Source: a virus. From it: 37,427 nucleotides of DNA. The first letter of the stretch is position 1, and each line of letters begins with the position of its first letter. The notes beneath the pieces were generated by a model. The model did no database searches. It was not told the DNA's origin and was given only the letters and a program-made list of their open reading frames with translations. The stretch is taken from positions 1 to 37,427 of the IMG/VR virus record IMGVR_UViG_3300030389_002958; one strand, written 5' to 3'. A program made the position numbers and the translations under genes. Below are positions 29,470 to 37,306 of the stretch, piece by piece.

Positions 29470-29501
29470 TAAAAAAAAATAAGGGGGAGGTTGCCCTCCC
29501 C
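29470..29501 (-). terminator. Strong intrinsic terminator after the capsid unit
   Basis: On the minus strand GGGGAGG-GCAA-CCTCCCC is a perfect 7-bp stem (29501-29484), followed by CTTATTTTTTTTTA. It lies just after the decoration-like gene and before the tail genes, so most capsid transcripts should end here and tail genes depend on read-through. Confidence 0.88.
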
Positions 29502-29508
29502 TCAGTTG

Positions 29509-29886
29509 TTACTCATTAGTTGCAATAAATATAACACCACGAACTTGAGCAGACTCACTTAAAGTAATAGCAAGGTCGTCCCCTCCTACGTCAATATAAG
29601 CTTCATCTCCATCGTCGAGGTCATTTGGTAATACTAAGTTACCAGTATTTGTAGCTACATACTTATCATCATCTGCAGTTGTACCCAACTTAGATATGTT
29701 TCCTGCACTTGTAGTAAGGTCTGCTAAAACAATGCGAGCCTTTGCAGGTAATGTATCTGCGATTTGAACAAGTCCAGATGTAGCAGAAGTAATACTTACA
29801 GTAATAGCTTGGACATTACCACGATACTCGTATTTATTAACTAATTTGTTAGCAAGTACATTTGTTAATTCGTCTGAATTAGCCAT
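29509..29886 (-). CDS. Decoration or head-fibre-like protein
   Basis: A 125-aa acidic, Ser/Thr/Ala/Asp-rich protein with a helical start (ELTNVLANKLVNKYEYRG) and a beta-rich remainder (AITVSITSATSGLVQIAD, ARIVLADLTTSAG). Directly downstream of the major capsid gene (14-base gap) and inside the same promoter-terminator unit, so made in high amounts. Composition and place fit a capsid decoration or head fibre; no specific family recognised. Confidence 0.65.
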   Translation of the reverse strand: MANSDELTNVLANKLVNKYEYRGNVQAITVSITSATSGLVQIADTLPAKARIVLADLTTSAGNISKLGTTADDDKYVATNTGNLVLPNDLDDGDEAYIDVGGDDLAITLSESAQVRGVIFIATNE

Positions 29887-29900
29887 AATAATAATCCTCC

Positions 29901-30941
29901 TTAATTAGTTTCTCGACATGGAATGACTACTACTTTTTCTTCTTCCATTCTAACTGCACCAAACTCAGCTTTCATGTAAGCATAGTAATTAAACCCTTTA
30001 TCTGCTCTTTCTGACACTTTGGTAGTCATGTCAGGATTAACTTCAAACAACGATGCACTTGGAGCAAATGCGTAAACGGCACGATAGCTATAATTACTTC
30101 CTGTAGGAGTAGTTCCTGCTATGTTTTTTACTCTTGTCCATGTACCTTTTGCATTATCAACATCAGAATTAGCAATTTTTAAACTACCAACAGTTGACCC
30201 ATCACCAACAGAACAAGTATTTTGACTGAAGTAAGGAATAATGTTTGAGATACAGAATTTTGCACCCATGTAGTCGTAGATTTTACCATAACTATTACTG
30301 TCTATTGGACGAGATGCAGTATAGTCAAAGTTGATGAAGTTATCATCAGCCATCATTTCTTGCCACTGTGTCCAAGAAATCTTGAATACAGGTGCTAAGT
30401 TTTCTACGTCAACATTGTTGTTTCCGAATTGTGCTAACGCTTGTAAGAACTTACTATAAGTGAATCCCTCTAGTACTTCAGCAGTTCCATCATGAATTGA
30501 TGATACTGCGTTAGTTAAAGTTACAGAAGTTGCACTTGTTTCTAAGTCTGTAGTATTAGCAGAACCTAGCATAGCTTGGTCGATGATAATATCTTCTTGA
30601 CGAAGAAACTTGTTCTTCATAGCAGTTAACTTTGCATTTCTTGGGTCTACACCCATTTTAGACAAATCAGCCCAATCCATGAATTGCCCATCTTGGTAAG
30701 CAATTCTTGATGTACGTCTTCGGCTATAGTCTAATTCAGATATTGGAGAATCTCCAAATCTGTTTGTAACAACTTGAGGTAAACCCCCTCCAGTCGTTCT
30801 TTGATAAACACCCTCTTTACGATATAAGTCGCCTGTAGCTAACATAATGTAAGGACGAAGTTTACCACCATTAACTTCAACAGTTTCTCTAATAGACCTG
30901 TCAAAGCCAATTACATATGTGTTTAATAAGTCTTGCGACAT
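29901..30941 (-). CDS. Major capsid protein
   Basis: A 346-aa protein. IRETVEVNGGKLRPYI, RRRTSRIAYQDGQFMDWADLSKMG (split) and the C-terminal region ASLFEVNPDMTTKVSERADKGFNYYAYMK with GAVRMEEEKVVVIPCRE match HK97-fold capsids of BPP-1-like and marine podoviruses, whose C-terminus carries a similar G-A-x-R-x-E-E-E-K-V motif. It follows the scaffold gene, with a private promoter, a structured leader and an excellent GGAGG. Length is typical. Confidence 0.85.
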   Translation of the reverse strand: MSQDLLNTYVIGFDRSIRETVEVNGGKLRPYIMLATGDLYRKEGVYQRTTGGGLPQVVTNRFGDSPISELDYSRRRTSRIAYQDGQFMDWADLSKMGVDPRNAKLTAMKNKFLRQEDIIIDQAMLGSANTTDLETSATSVTLTNAVSSIHDGTAEVLEGFTYSKFLQALAQFGNNNVDVENLAPVFKISWTQWQEMMADDNFINFDYTASRPIDSNSYGKIYDYMGAKFCISNIIPYFSQNTCSVGDGSTVGSLKIANSDVDNAKGTWTRVKNIAGTTPTGSNYSYRAVYAFAPSASLFEVNPDMTTKVSERADKGFNYYAYMKAEFGAVRMEEEKVVVIPCRETN

Positions 30942-30995
30942 ATTTCACCTCCGAATTAATAGTTAATACATATAGTTAATTTACTTTTTCGGCTT

Positions 30996-31060
30996 AGAGT
31001 GTCCTCGACAGGAGGGTCTTGCCTGATTTAAGGTTCTCACCTTTGATTTACTATCAGGCA
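30996..31060 (-). promoter_or_regulatory. Structured 5' leader of the capsid mRNA
   Basis: Between the capsid promoter and its start lie about 130 untranslated bases. TGCCTGAT (31060-31053) pairs perfectly with ATCAGGCA (31027-31020) around an inner AAGG/CCTT hairpin, and a second small CCTC/GAGG hairpin follows (31015-31003). Such hairpins can stabilise abundant phage mRNAs. No T-run is present, so it is not an intrinsic terminator. Confidence 0.55.
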
Positions 31061-31093
31061 CAAATTGTGGTATCTGTTGTAAAATCTAAAATT

Positions 31094-31122
31094 CATATAT
31101 ATTTATTTTAATAAATTGTCAA
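31094..31122 (-). promoter_or_regulatory. Strong promoter for the major capsid gene
   Basis: Minus strand: TTGACA (31122-31117), then TATATA at 15 bp (31101-31096) or TATATG at 17 bp (31099-31094). A consensus -35 in an otherwise AT-rich gap between scaffold and capsid, about 150 bp upstream of the capsid ATG. Confidence 0.72.
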
Positions 31123-31129
31123 GTATTTT

Positions 31130-32014
31130 TTATAACAAACTTGGTGGTGGCTTTAATTTAGCTTGTTGATTTAATAAAACACCACGTTCTTTAACTAACG
31201 CTTGATATTCTGCACTATGAGTATGACCTTTAAATTCACGCATCTCTTTTTCAACATTACGCAAACCATCTTCTACAGTTTGATAACTTGCATTGCTTTC
31301 TGCAATAACTGCATCATCACCAACTAAAGGACAAATTTTTTCAAAAAATGCTAAAACAAAATCAGGATTATTACCAATAGCAGGGTCATCTTTAAAATCT
31401 CCCATACCTAAATAATCTAATGTATTAGCAACTTTAGATAAATTATACTCGTAATCATTACCACGCCATACATCTCTCAATGTTTCTTCAGCTTCTGCAA
31501 GACTCATTTCTTCTTCACGTTCTAAATAGTCTTCTTCGTTTTGACCTCTCATTAATTCATAATGGAGTAACGCTTCTGTTTGCTCATTAGATAAACCTAA
31601 AGTATGTGCTACTTCTTTAAACTCACTTACTTCTTCTTCATCTAACTCTACATGAGAAAACTCTTCTGACAATTCAAGATTATAGTCTTCTGCAGATGGT
31701 GGTATACCTAATGCTTGTCTTCTTTGTTCTATAACAACAGGGTCTTCAGATGTCATAAAATCTTCAATCTTTTGACCAGTAAGACTTTGCGAATGTATCG
31801 CACCTTTTGCCATTTCAACAGGGTTATTATATTTAGACCATATTGAATGTTTACCTAAATCATCAGGTAAAGAATCAACCCATGTTCTATTAAAACGACC
31901 CTCATTATCTAACATTGAAGCATCATCAGAAATTTCTTCTTCATAATGCTCTGTATCTTGTACTTCTTCTTCAACACCCTCAGGTGCTACATCTTCATAT
32001 ACTTCTTCCGACAT
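31130..32014 (-). CDS. Scaffolding protein
   Basis: A 294-aa acidic, helix-rich protein. The N-terminus is almost all Glu/Asp (EEVYEDVAPEGVEEEV), then MLDNEGRFNRTWVDSLPDDL, a motif typical of podovirus scaffolds just ahead of the capsid gene. The C-terminal helix-turn-helix (EYQALVKERGVLLNQQAKLK) is basic as required for binding capsid subunits. It lies between the portal-side genes and the capsid promoter, the expected place. Probably removed from the procapsid during assembly. Confidence 0.8.
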   Translation of the reverse strand: MSEEVYEDVAPEGVEEEVQDTEHYEEEISDDASMLDNEGRFNRTWVDSLPDDLGKHSIWSKYNNPVEMAKGAIHSQSLTGQKIEDFMTSEDPVVIEQRRQALGIPPSAEDYNLELSEEFSHVELDEEEVSEFKEVAHTLGLSNEQTEALLHYELMRGQNEEDYLEREEEMSLAEAEETLRDVWRGNDYEYNLSKVANTLDYLGMGDFKDDPAIGNNPDFVLAFFEKICPLVGDDAVIAESNASYQTVEDGLRNVEKEMREFKGHTHSAEYQALVKERGVLLNQQAKLKPPPSLL

Positions 32015-32058
32015 ATGACTTCCTTTTTATTCATATTAACTGCCCATTTAAATTGAAA

Positions 32059-32484
32059 TTACTTACGTCTATAACCTGACATAGTTTTTCTCATTTTTAT
32101 AGATTTAGGTTTTTTAAGTTTTATGTTTTTCTTTAAATTTTCAAGAATATTATTTCCTGATTTTTTAGCAGGTGCTTCTTTTGGTCTTCTTGAACCTCTA
32201 GAACCTGTACTTTTTGAACTATATGTTGGTTGCTCAACAGGTTTTCTAGTACCTCTAGAACCTAATCTTTTCTTAACTGCTTTTTTATTAACAATTTTTT
32301 GTACTTCTTCTTTTTTATTTTTTTTAGAAGTTGGTACTCTGTTTTTACCAACACCTGCAGTTTTTGGTTCTTGTGTTTTACTGGGTCTTCTTGAACCTCT
32401 AGAACCAACTTTTTTTGAACTATACTCTTTTTGCTCTACAGGTTTTCTTGAACCTCTAGAACTTCCATGACCTTTTCTATGCAT
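32059..32484 (-). CDS. Very basic protein with duplicated SRGSRRP module
   Basis: A 141-aa protein of which well over a third is Lys/Arg. Two copies of the same module are seen: SRGSRKPVEQKEYSSKKVGS with RGSRRP (about 9-34) and SRGTRKPVEQPTYSSKSTGS with RGSRRP (about 76-101), separated by a lysine-rich linker. The tail KKPKSIKMRKTMSGYRRK is also basic. Intrinsic disorder and DNA binding are likely; being next to portal and scaffold it may be a capsid-interior protein. No family recognised. Confidence 0.65.
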   Translation of the reverse strand: MHRKGHGSSRGSRKPVEQKEYSSKKVGSRGSRRPSKTQEPKTAGVGKNRVPTSKKNKKEEVQKIVNKKAVKKRLGSRGTRKPVEQPTYSSKSTGSRGSRRPKEAPAKKSGNNILENLKKNIKLKKPKSIKMRKTMSGYRRK

Positions 32485-32485
32485 C

Positions 32486-32695
32486 TTATTTCTCCTCGCT
32501 TATTAAAGCTTTTATATATCTAATTAAATCTTGCATACCATTACGATATGCACACTCTGCATGAGATAATTGACTTCCAACTTGTTCATCAATTAATGCA
32601 AATGCATCTATATCTTCTAAAACTCTTATTCCGTCCTCTGTATTAAAAACTCTTTTATACGAACCGATAAGAATATTTAATTCATCACTGTTCAA
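32486..32695 (-). CDS. Bbp19-like small phage protein
   Basis: A 69-aa helical protein: YKRVFNTEDGIRVLEDID, then HAECAYRNGMQDLIRYIKAL. The 'YKRVFNTxDGxxVLxDL ... GxxDxxxxI' layout matches the Bbp19-type family found next to the portal gene of BPP-1-like and other podoviruses. Function unknown, probably assembly related. It starts 11 bases before the portal gene ends, so is translationally coupled. Confidence 0.68.
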   Translation of the reverse strand: MNSDELNILIGSYKRVFNTEDGIRVLEDIDAFALIDEQVGSQLSHAECAYRNGMQDLIRYIKALISEEK

Positions 32696-34346
32696 GATTT
32701 ATATCCCCTTGTTCTACCTGACTTATTATACTAGATGGGTCAACTGCACCACTTACTTTTTGAACTGCGTCTGCTAGTGCAGGTGCTTGTTTAACCATCA
32801 TTTGTTCTTGCATCATTGCAAATTGTGCTTCACGTTCTTCCATAACTTTACTTGGGTCTTTTAATGCGTTCATACTAGAACTGTTAGCATACCATATTTC
32901 TCTAAATAATTTATCAGGCTCTACATTTTGTAAAGACATTTGCATATTAGGGTCACGAGATGCTAATTCACCAAAGACACGTAAAGTATTTATAGCACCC
33001 ATTGTTTCAAATGATTTAGTAGCCATAGATAATCTACCTACATAATCTATTTCATACGTTGGGTTGTCTGCTAATGCTTGTGGTACTTCAGGTAAAAGTT
33101 TTTTCTTTTGTGCTATGTAATACAAATGTTCCATCATTGGATTAACATGTTCATTTAAATATCTACTAACAAAAGGTGCTAGTGTCATCATATCAGTAGT
33201 CATTCTTTCATTTACTTCTGTTGCAGTCATATTCCTGTAATCTTCTAAAGGACGGAATAAATGATTAAAAAACATTTGTTTAATCTGTTTTTCATGAACT
33301 TGATACATTTCAAATGCTAAATTAGAATCTCCTGCAGGTTGTAATCTTTCAGGTTTACCATTAGGATTAGTTGCTCTCCATTTAATTATAGCACCTGCTC
33401 TATTACTTATATTACTAACACTATCATCATCAGGTACTAACCATTGTGCATTAGACCTTTGTTCAGCAGATAAAACCATTGAACGATAAATAATATTTGT
33501 TCTTCTTGCAGTTCCTAATATCATGCTCATAGGAGAACGACCATAGATTTCATCGTTGCCTTTACTAAACCTTGCAACTTTGTAAGGGTTATAGTCAAAC
33601 CCACTTTCTAAAATAATAGTTCCTTTTTCTCTACTTATGTGAAATGATGCGAATGGTTTCTGTGTGTTCTTTTTATCTGCTTTCACATAATCTGTTCTTG
33701 GCATAATAAATTGTATAAAAGTATATTTACGACTTCCGTAATCTTTTGATTGTTCTTCTAACTGGTCAAAGCCTGCTTTTGATAAAGCTTCTGCACCATA
33801 TTTTTGTATTGCTTGCCTAAGAGTTAATTTAAATTCTCTAGCAACAGTATCTACCTCACCAAGATAATTTTCTTCTAATCTAACATCGCTAATAATATGA
33901 TTTCTAAATCTTACTATTTCTTTATCATCTTCTTCTAATGTTAAACAATTTGTACCAAAACAACCCATACAAAGTAATGCTTGAAATTGTTCTTGTGCAA
34001 AATTAGAACCAACAATAATTTGATGAATAACTCTACTTACTTGTTCAAAATAATATGCTACTTGCTCATCTGCCATTAACATAGGATTAGGGTGTCTATA
34101 CTTTGCCCATACACTATTTGGTGGAAACATATGAGAATAAAAACCTGATGCAAAATTATAGTTAGCTTCTATACAAGTATCAATCATACGTTGTGGAGAT
34201 TTTTCTAATCCACCATAGCGTACACGATTGATGTTATCGTTTGTAGGTAAACACCAATCAGCACATTCTTGCCATAGGTTTTTCCAATTACCTAAAGCAT
34301 ACTGGTTCATGCTATCAAATTTTCTTACAAGGTTTTTTCCGTCCAT
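32685..34346 (-). CDS. Portal (head-tail connector) protein
   Basis: A 553-aa protein. Features: WKNLWQECADWCLPTNDN near 20-37, MIDTCIEANYNFASGFYSHM, GTNCLTLEED, YGRSPMSMILGTARRTN, and MTATEVNERMTTDMMTLAPF followed by a long C-terminal helical and acidic tail. These are typical of T7/BPP-1-type portals, which form the twelve-subunit DNA channel. Size is typical (about 535-560). The start overlaps the preceding stop by TAATG. Confidence 0.85.
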   Translation of the reverse strand: MDGKNLVRKFDSMNQYALGNWKNLWQECADWCLPTNDNINRVRYGGLEKSPQRMIDTCIEANYNFASGFYSHMFPPNSVWAKYRHPNPMLMADEQVAYYFEQVSRVIHQIIVGSNFAQEQFQALLCMGCFGTNCLTLEEDDKEIVRFRNHIISDVRLEENYLGEVDTVAREFKLTLRQAIQKYGAEALSKAGFDQLEEQSKDYGSRKYTFIQFIMPRTDYVKADKKNTQKPFASFHISREKGTIILESGFDYNPYKVARFSKGNDEIYGRSPMSMILGTARRTNIIYRSMVLSAEQRSNAQWLVPDDDSVSNISNRAGAIIKWRATNPNGKPERLQPAGDSNLAFEMYQVHEKQIKQMFFNHLFRPLEDYRNMTATEVNERMTTDMMTLAPFVSRYLNEHVNPMMEHLYYIAQKKKLLPEVPQALADNPTYEIDYVGRLSMATKSFETMGAINTLRVFGELASRDPNMQMSLQNVEPDKLFREIWYANSSSMNALKDPSKVMEEREAQFAMMQEQMMVKQAPALADAVQKVSGAVDPSSIISQVEQGDINLEQ

Positions 34347-34576
34347 TACATACTACCTTGACCTAAAATACTTTTAGACGCTTTTTGTGGTGTTTGTTTA
34401 CCTAACTTACTAACAGTTGGTTTTCTTTTTGATAAAATCGTAGAACGTCTACCTTGTCTCTGACCTGACTGTGCTGATGCAACTGCTTGTTGTCCTGCAG
34501 TATCAACTCTTGTAGGAGCAGGAGATGGTGGTGGAGGTGGTGGTGGCGTTGGTGGTGCTTCTTGTTTACTTCCCAT
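34346..34576 (-). CDS. Proline-rich protein with RRSTILSKRK motif
   Basis: A 76-aa protein: a polyproline stretch at residues 8-21 (PPTPPPPPPPSPAP), then GRRSTILSKRKPTVSKLG. Small proteins with a proline-rich start and (G/R)R-x-STIL motif occur right before portal genes in many podoviruses; their role is unknown. It resembles the gene upstream in layout (polyproline then basic tail). Disordered; possibly a neck or virion accessory. Confidence 0.65.
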   Translation of the reverse strand: MGSKQEAPPTPPPPPPPSPAPTRVDTAGQQAVASAQSGQRQGRRSTILSKRKPTVSKLGKQTPQKASKSILGQGSM

Positions 34577-34589
34577 AATAATATCCTAA

Positions 34590-34868
34590 CTAATAACTTT
34601 TGTTTTGTGTTTTCTTAAATAATGATGATGACGTATCTGCTACAGTCATACCTTGTCCAACAGTATTAATCATTGTTGGTTTAAATGTATCTTTTTCAGT
34701 ATAACCTCTACCTTTTCTTTTTGGTTTCATTTTACCCATAGCATTCTTTTGGTCGATAATTCTACGTTCACTAATATTCATTTCTTTATCAGCTTCTGAT
34801 GCTCTTGGAGTAATAGCAGGTGGTGGTGGGGGTGGTGCAGGTTTTGGTGCTTTATATGTTGTACCCAT
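34590..34868 (-). CDS. Proline-rich basic protein
   Basis: A 92-aa protein with PAPPPPPPAITPR at 10-22, a central helix (SEADKEMNISERRIIDQKN) and a basic part KMKPKRKGRGYTEKD. Start MGTTYKAPKPAP parallels MGSKQEAPPTPP of the next gene, suggesting diverged tandem copies or convergent composition. Function unknown. Confidence 0.62.
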   Translation of the reverse strand: MGTTYKAPKPAPPPPPPAITPRASEADKEMNISERRIIDQKNAMGKMKPKRKGRGYTEKDTFKPTMINTVGQGMTVADTSSSLFKKTQNKSY

Positions 34869-34869
34869 C

Positions 34870-35256
34870 TTAGACTCCTACTTCAAATCTGTTTTTATGT
34901 TTTTTAAAATCTCTTCCTCGTAAGGAAGTTCTCCATATTAAGTTTTTAATTTTTTCTTTTTCAACTAATCTAATGTTGCCATCAAAACGTTCATATGCAA
35001 CATATTTCATATTTTTCATCGTATAATGAAAAGCCATATTTGGGTCACCTGCGAGAATGTATATAAACCAAGTATCTAGTTTGTCAAGTATAATCTTTGA
35101 TTTTTTTCTTATAGACTCTGAAGAAGTTTGATATGCACAAACAAAACAATCATCATCTGAATGAAATGCTCCTACTGTACCACAATGTTCTATTATTTTG
35201 TAAAATTCATCAGGATTATCTTTATACAATAATTTTGCTCTATCAAATGGCTTCAT
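34870..35256 (-). CDS. GNAT-like phage protein (DUF2833/T7 gp13-type)
   Basis: A 128-aa protein. The block SESIRKKSKIILDKLDTWFI followed by YILAGDPNMAFHYTMKNMKYVAYER resembles the acetyltransferase-like fold of T7 gp13 and DUF2833 proteins (helix, 'W.Y...N..H...L...GF'). Such proteins help virion assembly without known enzymatic activity. It overlaps the large terminase by ATGA. The family call is by layout. Confidence 0.5.
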   Translation of the reverse strand: MKPFDRAKLLYKDNPDEFYKIIEHCGTVGAFHSDDDCFVCAYQTSSESIRKKSKIILDKLDTWFIYILAGDPNMAFHYTMKNMKYVAYERFDGNIRLVEKEKIKNLIWRTSLRGRDFKKHKNRFEVGV

Positions 35257-36653
35257 ACTATAAACTCACTTCCGTCCACAAACTGTGGTGTTTTCCTTTG
35301 TTGTCTTGTTTTTAGATATGGGTCTATCATTCTATTATGCATTGCCATACCTAACATTCTTACTGCATCTGCTCCATGAGAATGTTCATTATGTAATATC
35401 TTACCACTACTGGCATTCCATTGATAATTTACTAAATGTTCTAATAAAGTATCAAGTTTTGAATTAATCCATATAGTTGGCAATAGTCTTCTTATTATTT
35501 CAATATCATCTCGAACAGAATTAGTTTTTGGTATTGACCTAACATCAAATCCATACTCTGTTCTACAAAAATCAATTATGTTTGTTCCTGTGTTACCCAT
35601 TCGTTTCTTTGAGTCATGTGGCATAAAATGTCCTGCATAGTCATAGGGTTTGCTATTTATCACATCAAGATAATGTTTTATATCATGTCCTGTGCTTTCG
35701 TAATAATCGATAATCTGTATTCTATCTGTTCGTGTATCAATGTGTGCAAATACTATAGCCGTTGGGTCGTCCATACCTAAATCCCAAAATGTATATACCA
35801 TATCACCTTTTTGATAATGCAATGGTGCAATCATTCCTTTTTGTTCTAACTTAGCCATTTCATATCCGTACACTGAGTTTGCTACATCTGCTACTGCTTC
35901 GTTAAGATATTCTTGTCTAGCTAGAGAATATGAAATCATTTTAGAATCTACTCTATCCTGAACATTCAAATACTTCAATCCAGTGAGAGGGTCAGTCTTA
36001 CCAAGTAACTCAGGATTTAAATTCATATCTTCACTTACCCAACAGTATCGTTTAGTTTGCTGAGGAGTAAGCCATTCACAAAACCAATTAGGGTCATGTT
36101 GGTTAGCTTCATACATTTGGTACAACAAATTTTTTCTACCTCGCATTGTACCATTCATAATTATCCAAGCATTACCCTCATCTAAAATCGGAGATAAAAA
36201 TCCTGTGACTTCTTCTTTGTGCAATGAAAACTCAGACAAAGCGTATCCGTAACCCCCCTGCCCTACAAAGTCTAGATTGTCTGTACCACTGAAGTTTACG
36301 ACTGAGCCATTAATTAATCCAATCTTCATATCGGTATTGTTTTTGTATGCAACTATTTCTTTGGGAAAGATTATATCTAACAGGTTACCTGATAATCCAT
36401 TGATAGTTACGATGTTGTTCCATATAGCACGTTCTGCCCATTTACGTGTAGGAAATAAATAATAGTAAGAACCTACTCGTTCTATTGCACGTTGAGATAA
36501 CATACTTGCCGTTGTTACATCTTTGCCGTGTCGTCTTGCCCAACTAATTAAAATATTCTTACTACCTGCTTCTAATGCTTTCCATGCACCCATTTGATAA
36601 TCTCTAGGTAATATCTGTGGCAGGCGTATGCGTAATTCTTCTAAAAGTTCCAT
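35253..36653 (-). CDS. Terminase large subunit
   Basis: A 466-aa protein with the ATPase Walker A-like ARRHGKDV at 39-46, hydrophobic-acidic YALSEFSL (Walker B-type) and MNGTMRG coupling segment. The nuclease half has FWDLGMDDPTAIVFAH (first metal Asp), YDYAGHFMPHDSKKR and HGADAVRMLGMAM (final Asp). It translocates DNA into the capsid and cuts the concatemer. The R-R-x-G-K-D form instead of GKS/T is common in this branch. Length slightly short but complete. Confidence 0.9.
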   Translation of the reverse strand: MELLEELRIRLPQILPRDYQMGAWKALEAGSKNILISWARRHGKDVTTASMLSQRAIERVGSYYYLFPTRKWAERAIWNNIVTINGLSGNLLDIIFPKEIVAYKNNTDMKIGLINGSVVNFSGTDNLDFVGQGGYGYALSEFSLHKEEVTGFLSPILDEGNAWIIMNGTMRGRKNLLYQMYEANQHDPNWFCEWLTPQQTKRYCWVSEDMNLNPELLGKTDPLTGLKYLNVQDRVDSKMISYSLARQEYLNEAVADVANSVYGYEMAKLEQKGMIAPLHYQKGDMVYTFWDLGMDDPTAIVFAHIDTRTDRIQIIDYYESTGHDIKHYLDVINSKPYDYAGHFMPHDSKKRMGNTGTNIIDFCRTEYGFDVRSIPKTNSVRDDIEIIRRLLPTIWINSKLDTLLEHLVNYQWNASSGKILHNEHSHGADAVRMLGMAMHNRMIDPYLKTRQQRKTPQFVDGSEFIV

Positions 36654-36712
36654 ATCAGGCTAACCCAATATATAACTCCCAAAGAGATTAAAATTTTTGC
36701 GAGAGTATACAT
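36641..36712 (-). CDS. 23-aa membrane peptide
   Basis: Translates as MYTLAKILISLGVIYWVSLI followed by WNF: a single hydrophobic span. Start overlaps the preceding stop (TAATG), and its end runs into the large terminase start in another frame. No Shine-Dalgarno is seen, so translation would be by coupling. A real small membrane protein is plausible but unproven. Confidence 0.4.
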   Translation of the reverse strand: MYTLAKILISLGVIYWVSLIWNF

Positions 36713-36879
36713 TATTTTTTTGTCCAATCTATATCGTCATAGTTTTTACGATATTTATTTTTCTGCCCAGTTGTTCTTGAAAAATTATTATTATCTAGTG
36801 TTTTCTTCCAATCTCTTTCGTCCTGTGCTTTCTGTGTATATCTGTACGGGACGTTTGGTTCATGATAGCCACTGTTCAT
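36712..36879 (-). CDS. 55-aa hypothetical late protein
   Basis: ATG 36879 lies after GAGGAG (spacing 7). The product begins MNSGYHEPNVPYRYTQKAQD and is polar throughout, ending NYDDIDWTKK. Its start lies inside the small CxxC gene, in another frame. No family recognised. The strong ribosome-binding site and overlaps on both sides support a real gene. Confidence 0.6.
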   Translation of the reverse strand: MNSGYHEPNVPYRYTQKAQDERDWKKTLDNNNFSRTTGQKNKYRKNYDDIDWTKK

Positions 36880-37024
36880 CTGTCAACTCCTCAGGTTGTT
36901 CTCCTGTGTAACACATCAGACATACAAATTCAAGAGGAACATTATCTACCCCCATGATAACCAGTACTGGATTATCCTGACTGTCTACACAACAACATCT
37001 TTCGCAACTCTTAAATTTAATCAC
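36860..37024 (-). CDS. 54-aa CxxC zinc-binding-like protein
   Basis: GTG start at 37024, within the last codons of the zinc-ribbon gene. The protein has a CERCCC cluster at 7-12 and CLMC at 35-38, a two-pair zinc ribbon, then an acidic tail (EQPEELTDEQWLS). Two adjacent zinc ribbons of similar length between the terminase genes suggest related roles, perhaps packaging or transcription accessory proteins. Family unknown. Confidence 0.65.
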   Translation of the reverse strand: MIKFKSCERCCCVDSQDNPVLVIMGVDNVPLEFVCLMCYTGEQPEELTDEQWLS

Positions 37025-37175
37025 AATTAATTACACTTTCAAAATCTGTACCACAGTATGGACAGAAGTTAGGGTCATTTATTCCTAAAGGCAACTCTAA
37101 AATAAAAAAATGATTTCCACAATCATAGCAAACAAACAATGATAGGTCTTTCACACGTATAGGATAACTTTCCAA
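37017..37175 (-). CDS. 52-aa zinc-ribbon protein (right copy)
   Basis: Identical to the gene at 70-228: TTG start after AAGGAG, CxxC pairs at 16-19 and 38-41. One biological gene if the ends are an assembly overlap. Confidence 0.7.
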   Translation of the reverse strand: MESYPIRVKDLSLFVCYDCGNHFFILELPLGINDPNFCPYCGTDFESVINCD

Positions 37176-37306
37176 AATTTTCTCCTTGTTTAGAGAGGTC
37201 TATACTATTTTAAAAAAAATTCGAACAAAACCCGACCCTACCCCCAAAAAAATACCCTGCCTACATTTTTGTAACATTGACTTCTTGCGTTACATTTTTG
37301 TAGGTA

